In this document: piece by piece, positions 34,501 through 39,328 of the stretch
Layout: each line of letters opens with the position of its first letter
Position numbering within the stretch: the first letter of the stretch is position 1
NCBI GenBank assembly: GCA_007693485.1
Contig: REDM01000106.1
Location: forward strand, 1 to 39,328
DNA from: Spirochaetaceae bacterium
GTDB taxonomy: Bacteria; Spirochaetota; Spirochaetia; DSM-27196; PWMO01
Length of the DNA: 39,328 bases
Direction of reading: 5' to 3'
Made by a program: the position numbers and the translations under genes
The notes under the pieces: model-generated
Seen by the model: the letters and a program-made list of their open reading frames with translations, nothing else
Databases searched by the model: none
What the model was told of the DNA's origin: nothing

Positions 34501-36170
34501 TCACGCAGCTATTTGGCGCCGGCGTTGCTGACGACGATCCTCGACTGCTCGAGCTCAACAACGCCGAGCGTGACATCCGGCGGCAGATCACGCGAGTGCT
34601 CACCGAAGTGGGCTCGAGAGTCGAGAGCATTCCGTCGTTCGATCCCGCAAATCTCAGCCGCGAGGATCGCGAGTTCCTCTTCTACCGACCGGTGGTCTTT
34701 CTGCAACCAGGAGAGGACCCAAACCTTGCGCGCTACGTGCGCGGTGTGGTTCGGATGGGTGTCTCGACCGACCTCATCCTCGCGGAAATCGCCGACGGCC
34801 AACGCGAACTGATCATCAGTACCGCAATCGTTGCCCTTGGCGCAGTCATCGCCGGTATCGTCGGTGCGATGCTGCTGGCCACCATTGTTGTTATTCCGAT
34901 CCGGCGGCTGGTACGCGGGGTCGAAGTGATCCGGGACACGGAGAACAAGCTGAAACTCGCCGACCACCTCGTCGAGGTGAAGTCGCGTGACGAGCTGTCG
35001 GTCCTGGCCGACACTATCAACTCCATGACACTTGGCCTTGTCCGCGCCGCGGAGGCCAACAAGGATCTCGTCATGGGTAAAGAGATTCAGCAGATGTTCA
35101 TCCCGCTGAAGACCGAGGGCGGGAAAAAGCTCACCACGGCGTTCGAGGATTTTGAGACCGCCGAGTTTGCGGGTTATTACGAAGGTGCCAAAGGCGTGTC
35201 GGGAGACTATTTCAGCTACGTGAAGCTCGACGACCGTCACTACGCCATCATCAAGTGCGACGTGTCCGGCAAGGGTGTCTCCGCGGCCCTCATCATGGTG
35301 CAGGTGGCAACGATCTTCGGAATCTATTTCCGCGACTGGTCGGCTACCCGGACCCGTGGGAAACTCTCCGACCTGGTGGTGCAGATCAACGACACCCTTG
35401 AGGGGATGGGCTTCAAGGGGAAGTTTGCCGCCTTCACGCTTGGAATTCTCGACATTGTGTCGGGCGAACTGATACTGGCGAACGCGGGAGACAATCAGCT
35501 CCACATTGCCGAGGCGGCAACGAAACGGGTCGTGCAGCACACCATGCCCGACGCTCCGGCCGCAGGGGTGTTCCCCAGCATGATGCTGCCCAATGGCTTC
35601 CCTGAAGCGCGCATCTCGTTAAAAAGCGGTGACGTTCTTTTGTTCTTCACCGACGGTGTCGAAGAAAGCAAGCGACGGCTTCGCGCCCGCGATTACTCGA
35701 TATACGCGGTTACCGAAGCCGATAAGGCTGCAGGCAGGGTGCCCGAGGCGCACGGTGAGGGTGTGGATGACGAAGAGTTCGGCATCGCGCGGATTCACGA
35801 AGCAGTCCACGCGGTACAGAACCAGACCCGCTATCGCATGCGCAAGCTCCTCGACCCGCGCGACGAGGAGCTGGTATTTGATTTCTCGCGGTTGGAACCA
35901 ACGGCGGAAAACATGGTTATGGCGCTGATTGCGGTCGAGAAGGTATTTCGTCTGGTGCCGGATCCCCGCGCTGGTCGTGACGATCGGGTACGAATTGACG
36001 CGGTTGTTGATGATTTTCTCAAGCTGCACTTCCAGCAATACAGCGAGTTCTTTCACCACCCGGTCGAGCGCGACGAGGAAGAGCGCAGCAGCACCTACCG
36101 GCTCTACAGTTATCTGCGAGAAGATGAGCAGTACGACGATCTGACCATCTTGGCGATCAGGAAGAAGTAG
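31551..36170 (+). CDS. Periplasmic-sensor SpoIIE-type phosphatase: BNR propeller, FnIII, HAMP, PP2C
   Basis: A 1539-residue transmembrane signalling phosphatase. A signal peptide (1-25) leads to a region of about 400 residues with four sialidase-type Asp-box motifs: SDDGRSW, STNRGASF, SDDGVTW and SDDGGRTW, near residues 85, 139, 190 and 243. This suggests a beta-propeller. FnIII-like segments (about 420-640) and a beta-sandwich follow. Membrane segments lie near 749-768, 814-838 and 1086-1117, with a second periplasmic sensor loop between the last two. A HAMP domain (about 1117-1170) and a SpoIIE/PP2C domain (1195-1539) end it, with metal ligands D1219 in SGDYF, D1237 in CDVSGKG and D1368 in FTDGVEE. 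It should dephosphorylate a serine/threonine-phosphorylated partner, probably an anti-anti-sigma factor, though none is encoded here. Confidence 0.93.
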   Translation: MRRGHLIISVALAVVLGVAGAIPASGQELSLVNQGLFFEAPRFLEAESAYFPRARSNGELMAVVFQEVVRRSGDEGVIYLSVAVSDDGRSWQQNRRVLGPIVFRRESPPDVFSMAMTDDGTLFVVLAESPTETRVVRSTNRGASFQTVARLATEVTAVSPRLSLRSDGGLLLFANQNIGATQTVLYAFSDDGVTWSSLETLEDDPDIGFSFLPTHSSFAGREIVVFQSVNPLRGITYQLYSKHSDDGGRTWSDAVRITDTTAPWETGAPQSFDNQRPALRVANGRLLLAWERASDLGWTRIYLSEIDRNGRRIGPMNEVTPNVREASYPNVVVLDGRTFVLWFTNPFGNSRVFIAGQERGMWRSRGISAANAVSTFATAVVNRDRLHVFWQQRRDAARVALVYMEPDQRVAPPAVLGSNFVIGRRTNQEVASFRWTPPDDPSGVVGYSYVWSRSPTTAVPQQLMISDEVRTATLPTDEDGRWYFRIRAADRAGNWSEPATVVFDRDTTPPGPVAFVEPQTDAAGFLPSNTFTIAWDPPDDDDVAGYTLTMQRVGPSGAPIDPQTVALRSPPPAIQTRGTTFSVRNIDNGLWVLSVAAIDEVGNVGEPQRLALRLNRYIPVTEVHSITANQDRLGRYLVEIAGRGFTSNGVVERIVVDRDGAEPFDYVFHRADGDFTVRDDRAISNLLIDLIATGEYRIGVDHSGRGLYFSPRPISFQASGTVTFGDFTVRYAPRLSTATRSLWSFAAGDAVTWLVLLFMAMAMLFSTTRITALVQEGRMLQLEARALITGRALPREVRAQKVMQMKRKGLGLRIKFAFFVVVLVASVVFAVAFFVGSAAIARQESILARGLQQRIEVLLESVTSRAEQLLVSPAGNRIDLEILADQSDVMAEVSFITISGLASDRGSFDAVWATNDPIVRGGNGNDLLESLERSLDTPTFVPGVSRLEDAVADRFADLEAELNELARVSLGDAPQQLDEVTAQLTQLFGAGVADDDPRLLELNNAERDIRRQITRVLTEVGSRVESIPSFDPANLSREDREFLFYRPVVFLQPGEDPNLARYVRGVVRMGVSTDLILAEIADGQRELIISTAIVALGAVIAGIVGAMLLATIVVIPIRRLVRGVEVIRDTENKLKLADHLVEVKSRDELSVLADTINSMTLGLVRAAEANKDLVMGKEIQQMFIPLKTEGGKKLTTAFEDFETAEFAGYYEGAKGVSGDYFSYVKLDDRHYAIIKCDVSGKGVSAALIMVQVATIFGIYFRDWSATRTRGKLSDLVVQINDTLEGMGFKGKFAAFTLGILDIVSGELILANAGDNQLHIAEAATKRVVQHTMPDAPAAGVFPSMMLPNGFPEARISLKSGDVLLFFTDGVEESKRRLRARDYSIYAVTEADKAAGRVPEAHGEGVDDEEFGIARIHEAVHAVQNQTRYRMRKLLDPRDEELVFDFSRLEPTAENMVMALIAVEKVFRLVPDPRAGRDDRVRIDAVVDDFLKLHFQQYSEFFHHPVERDEEERSSTYRLYSYLREDEQYDDLTILAIRKK

Positions 36171-36210
36171 CCGAGGTTTTGGGAAGACTCTGCAAAAAGG
36201 TGCCGATATT

Positions 36211-37209
36211 GTGGATATGAAACACCTTATTCCGTTCATTCTGCTTGCCCTCGTGGCAGCAAGCGCGAGCACGTGGCAGGTTGCCGTGCAGAACGAGGAA
36301 GACGTCGCCTTCCATTTTGTGGTGGTGGAAGCAGGGACCGATCGCCATGGTACCATCCAGAGGTCGCTGCAGGGTGCTGCCGACGTAGTTGCTACGGCGA
36401 CGGCGCTCACCGACATGGTCCCCGCGCACGGCGTCATGCCGCTTCCCGGCACGCGTGCGGACGATCTGCTCGTTGGAGTCTACGTCTATCCCGGTAGGTC
36501 CTCGTGGCCGGTTGTGGTTGTCCCCATTGCTCCCGGCGCCCGAACAGTCCTGGTTTCGCGCGACAGCGTGCTCACGGCCGAAGACGGTAGTGTAGTGACG
36601 CTGCGGCCGTGGCAGGCACGTCTGGGCACCGAGCCGGTTCTTCTCGATAACCGCTACCTGGACTGGGAGCCGATTGCGCCACTGGCGCGGTTCGCACGCC
36701 CGATCGAACCGAGTAGTTTCCGCCTCAAGACCGAGTCCGAATCGCGTTCAGCTGCGATTTCGGATGCGCTCTTCTGGGGGCGCGGAGGAACCCGGCTGGA
36801 TACAGTGAAGGCCGTAACCAGCGACCGGGCCGTCTACGTGAAGGCGTCGGTCCACGACGAGTTTGCCGCCGGCGCATCGCTGCTTTTCTATTTTTTTACC
36901 GATCGAGGCGTTGATCGGTCTGCATTCACGGTCGAGATTCCGGTTACCAGTGCGTCCGGATGGGTTCTGCTTTGGCGCGATGGAGTGGCCGATCCGCTTG
37001 TTATCGGTGCCTACGTACGCGACGCCTTTCTGATGGAAGCTATGGTGCGATTTGATCTGGTTCCCGCCGATTTGCCGTTGTTTCATCCGCGCAATGGAGC
37101 GGTTGAGGTGGCAACCATGTTTTCCGGTGCGGGACGCCACGAAGAGTTCTACCACGCGCGTATGTATCTTTCGTCGGTTCCGCATCACGCACCGGCGGTC
37201 GCGCGGTAA
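36211..37209 (+). CDS. Secreted protein of unknown function, possibly carbohydrate-binding
   Basis: A 332-residue protein with a signal peptide (MDMKH, hydrophobic 5-17, AxA-type end near 20) and an all-beta mature part. The stretch around 145-215, beginning LDNRYLDWEP and ending YVKASVHDEF, weakly resembles CBM9/DOMON-like sandwiches, which bind sugars or haem; this is only suggestive. GTG 36211 is chosen because AAGGTG lies eight bases upstream; ATG 36217 is two codons further. It starts 40 bases after the SpoIIE gene in the same orientation, so it may be part of the same transcript and supply or shield its periplasmic signal. Confidence 0.8.
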   Translation: MDMKHLIPFILLALVAASASTWQVAVQNEEDVAFHFVVVEAGTDRHGTIQRSLQGAADVVATATALTDMVPAHGVMPLPGTRADDLLVGVYVYPGRSSWPVVVVPIAPGARTVLVSRDSVLTAEDGSVVTLRPWQARLGTEPVLLDNRYLDWEPIAPLARFARPIEPSSFRLKTESESRSAAISDALFWGRGGTRLDTVKAVTSDRAVYVKASVHDEFAAGASLLFYFFTDRGVDRSAFTVEIPVTSASGWVLLWRDGVADPLVIGAYVRDAFLMEAMVRFDLVPADLPLFHPRNGAVEVATMFSGAGRHEEFYHARMYLSSVPHHAPAVAR

Positions 37210-37232
37210 GGAATCCCGAAACGGGGTCCTGA

Positions 37233-37577
37233 ATGCGGAGAAGCCGCTTTTTCTGTGAGAATTGCGGAACCGAGGTGCGCGCTGACGCCAAGGTGTGCCG
37301 GTCCTGCGGCAGATTCTTCTCTTCGGTGCGCTGTCCAAAGTGTCTCTACACCGACGATGCGCGCATGTTTCTGCATGGATGCCCCCGCTGTGGATACGCA
37401 GGGGGCGGCGGCAGTGATGAAACACGGGCCGATGCGGACTGGGAAATTGTTTCTGTGGCCGACCAGCCGGGCCTTACGCGTCCGCACAAGGATATTCCCG
37501 GATGGGTCTGGTACGTCGCCGCCGCCGTTTTGACCGTTGCGTTTGCCGTCCTGGTGGTGATTTACCTCAACCTCTGA
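37233..37577 (+). CDS. Double zinc-ribbon protein with C-terminal membrane anchor
   Basis: A 114-residue protein. Two zinc ribbons lie at the N-terminus: C8, C11, C22, C25 and C34, C37, C50, C53. A short acidic linker and one membrane segment (about 89-112) end the chain, placing the ribbons in the cytoplasm as a tail-anchored protein. Such ribbon-plus-anchor proteins are common, usually uncharacterised and presumed to bind protein or nucleic acid. It begins 23 bases after the secreted-protein gene, with GGGG before the ATG, and converges with the PEGA gene. Confidence 0.88.
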   Translation: MRRSRFFCENCGTEVRADAKVCRSCGRFFSSVRCPKCLYTDDARMFLHGCPRCGYAGGGGSDETRADADWEIVSVADQPGLTRPHKDIPGWVWYVAAAVLTVAFAVLVVIYLNL

Positions 37578-37592
37578 CTCGGTCGTCAATCT

Positions 37593-39203
37593 TCACGGAA
37601 GCACCCCAAGCCCCAAACCTACCATGATCGCGCCTGAGCGCTCGATCTCCGCCGCGGTCACAAACGACAGAAAGAGCGGTGTATTGGGAATCAGGCGGTG
37701 ATACTCCACCGCAACCGAGAGCGGTCCGGTCACGTCACGCAACCACGGCTCGGTCCGGAGGGCGGTCGACACCGCAGCCACGGTGGGACCGCTGTCGTAG
37801 ATGACAGCCGCACGCCCGTATCCCCAGACGAGGGGGAATCGCCCCGACACAGCGGCACCCCGTGCGGCGGGGTGGGAGTCCGATACGGCGATCTCGGGCG
37901 CAAAGATCACCCGTATGGGACCCGTCACGACTCCAACCGGTGCGGCTATCGCCCATCGCGGATGGTTCGCGGTGGTATCGCGGGGGATTGGCTCGGTTCC
38001 CGGTCCGCTTGCAAGGGTGAGCACCGTTTGTGCGGCTCCGGTGAACCGAACCCCGGCGCCCGGAGGGGGATCTGCGTACGCCCAGCGGAGAGATAGCGTT
38101 GCTTGAAGATGCGTCTCTGGACGTTCAGTCGACACTGCAACCTCGGCGGCGAGCGAGGGTTCCAACTTTTCCCCCGCGCCAACCCGGATCCCCAGATGCG
38201 CTGAGGCGCGATCAAAGACCGCTTCGGGATCGACTCGCCACCGGCCGAGGCTCCCCGCGCTGATCTGATAGCTCGACACGGGAAGGGTCACCGTGTCGGG
38301 TGAAAACTGGGCCCCGGCTACGCCGCCGGACATCGAACGATATCCGATGCGAAGAGCCGAATCGATTCGTACGGTTTCCGTTGATTGGATGATGCTCTCA
38401 CCATCGACGCTCACGGCCCGTACGATTACGGTATAGAGCCCGTCCGGCAGGGGCTTCCCGCTTTGGTCGCGACCGTTCCACCACACCCGATTCTCAGCCG
38501 TAAGCGTTTTGATTTCGTGGGTGAATCGCACGTCGGATGCATCCTGAATGGTCACTTCGGCGCTGCCAGGAGCAGACGCTGAAAAGCGGATCATCACGCT
38601 ACCACGTGGGCCAGGGTTGGCGGGATTGAAGCGAGCGTTGGTGATCGCGACGGCGGAGAGTGCGAAGGGGGCGGGTTGCAGCGCGATCACGATGCTGGTG
38701 GTCCGGTTCTCGCGGATGGTAACACGGCGAACGTCGGTCTGATAGCCAAACGCCGTCGCGGTCAGGGTGTACTCGCCCACCGGAAAACGGTTGCCGGTAT
38801 CAGCGAACCGGGAGCCGTCCAGAAAAAGCTCTGCCCCGTCGGGTTGCACGGAAACCGCAAGGAATCCCACCCTCTGCTCAAGCGCTACCTCAAGCTCGGA
38901 GATGCTGTTGTCGCGAAGGCGGATCCAACGCTCAACCGTGCGGTATCCCGACCGTGAAATTACAACCCGGTGAGTACCCGGCGACAGATCGTCTACGGTG
39001 AGGGGCGTGCGTCCAACGTATCGATTGTTGATGGTAACGTCTGCATCATCGGGAACAGATCGGACGCGCAGCTCGGACACTCCCTGTCGCGGGGTTTCGG
39101 TGGCCATCGTTATCCGTTGGGCAGGAACCGTTACCACGTTCGTAACAAGAACTGTGAAGATTATGGCGAGAAGACGAATTGAACCGTGTGCGCCGGGTGT
39201 CAC
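37593..39203 (-). CDS. PEGA-domain envelope protein with FlgD-like Ig domain
   Basis: A 536-residue exported protein. After a signal peptide (IRLLAIIFTVLVTNVV near residues 10-25) come two PEGA domains (about 44-98 and 110-165), each with the pattern of a strand, NxxYVGxTP or LDGSRF, and GxHRV or GEYTL. A FlgD-type Ig domain follows (about 185-275; WWNGRDQSGKPLPDGLY). The last 250 residues are beta-rich with alternating hydrophobic strands and could form an outer-membrane barrel. PEGA domains are found in surface-layer and peptidoglycan-associated proteins. GTG 39203 is chosen over TTG 39299 because a -10 element ends six bases before it and the signal peptide then has normal length. Confidence 0.82.
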   Translation of the reverse strand: MTPGAHGSIRLLAIIFTVLVTNVVTVPAQRITMATETPRQGVSELRVRSVPDDADVTINNRYVGRTPLTVDDLSPGTHRVVISRSGYRTVERWIRLRDNSISELEVALEQRVGFLAVSVQPDGAELFLDGSRFADTGNRFPVGEYTLTATAFGYQTDVRRVTIRENRTTSIVIALQPAPFALSAVAITNARFNPANPGPRGSVMIRFSASAPGSAEVTIQDASDVRFTHEIKTLTAENRVWWNGRDQSGKPLPDGLYTVIVRAVSVDGESIIQSTETVRIDSALRIGYRSMSGGVAGAQFSPDTVTLPVSSYQISAGSLGRWRVDPEAVFDRASAHLGIRVGAGEKLEPSLAAEVAVSTERPETHLQATLSLRWAYADPPPGAGVRFTGAAQTVLTLASGPGTEPIPRDTTANHPRWAIAAPVGVVTGPIRVIFAPEIAVSDSHPAARGAAVSGRFPLVWGYGRAAVIYDSGPTVAAVSTALRTEPWLRDVTGPLSVAVEYHRLIPNTPLFLSFVTAAEIERSGAIMVGLGLGVLP

Positions 39204-39209
39204 GGTCAC

Positions 39210-39238
39210 ACTATACAGCGTCGCGGCGTCACGCGGAA
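39210..39238 (-). promoter_or_regulatory. Promoter of the PEGA gene, probably leaderless
   Basis: On the minus strand, TTCCGC (39238-39233), 17-base spacer, TATAGT (39215-39210). Six bases separate it from GTG 39203, and there is no Shine-Dalgarno site. Confidence 0.45.
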
Positions 39239-39328
39239 GCCGTGAAAAGTGGTGCGAAAAATGTGCTTTCTTCCCGGAACCGTGAAGCAGGAGGAACAAA
39301 CGGTGATTCTATAGGGGTATGAGCGCTT

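Noticed and set aside
34509-35540. A 343-codon minus-strand frame over the HAMP/PP2C region
   Set aside because: Shadow of the conserved phosphatase domain.
39300-39328. A TATAGG and ATG at the right edge as the start of another gene
   Set aside because: Only three codons remain in the window, too little to support a call.

Overview
The window looks like a chromosomal segment of a free-living, high-GC spirochaete (Spirochaetales). This is inferred from a UPF0164/FadL-like outer-membrane protein, a BMP/TmpC-type nucleoside-binding lipoprotein, a very large periplasmic-sensor SpoIIE phosphatase, PEGA and TPR envelope proteins, and the overall housekeeping gene mix. I see no rRNA, tRNA, CRISPR array, insertion sequence or phage gene. 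About 29 genes are tightly packed on both strands and no gene-free stretch exceeds about 160 bases.

Layout. 1-4.8 kb: a REC-PAS signalling protein, a P1B-4 metal-efflux ATPase behind a well-formed promoter with a Fur-like box, a 63-residue MshEN-like protein, and a convergent membrane diguanylate cyclase. 4.8-16.6 kb: mostly RNA and translation functions (RlmL-type rRNA methyltransferase, TypA/BipA GTPase, RhlE-like DEAD-box helicase, a T4-PNK-like ATPase, RluA-type pseudouridine synthase, TrmJ-like methyltransferase), mixed with an M18 aminopeptidase, a hemolysin III protein, a large protein carrying an HPr-like domain, an M15 peptidase and a secreted ankyrin protein. 16.6-27.1 kb: a small orphan protein, a lipid/diacylglycerol kinase, an FAH-family enzyme, a fused trehalose-6-phosphate synthase/phosphatase, a thymidine-kinase-like protein followed by a nucleoside-binding BMP lipoprotein, a queuosine-precursor transporter, two membrane proteins and an aldo/keto reductase. 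27.1-39.3 kb: an envelope-sensing block made of the UPF0164 protein, a 1007-residue TPR/coiled-coil periplasmic protein, a 1539-residue propeller-FnIII-HAMP-SpoIIE protein, a secreted protein, a zinc-ribbon membrane protein and a PEGA-domain protein.

How genes may work together. The thymidine-kinase-like protein and BMP lipoprotein suggest nucleoside scavenging. The TPR and SpoIIE genes are one base apart and are probably translationally coupled parts of one envelope-to-cytoplasm signalling system. The diguanylate cyclase faces a possible stand-alone c-di-GMP-binding domain.

The most unexpected pattern is regulatory. At least eight genes have a recognisable -10 element ending only 6-9 bases before the only sensible start codon, with no usable Shine-Dalgarno site. 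Others in the same window have longer leaders and strong Shine-Dalgarno sites. This predicts two translation-initiation classes, one of them leaderless. All functional names are from reading motifs by eye; no database search was run.
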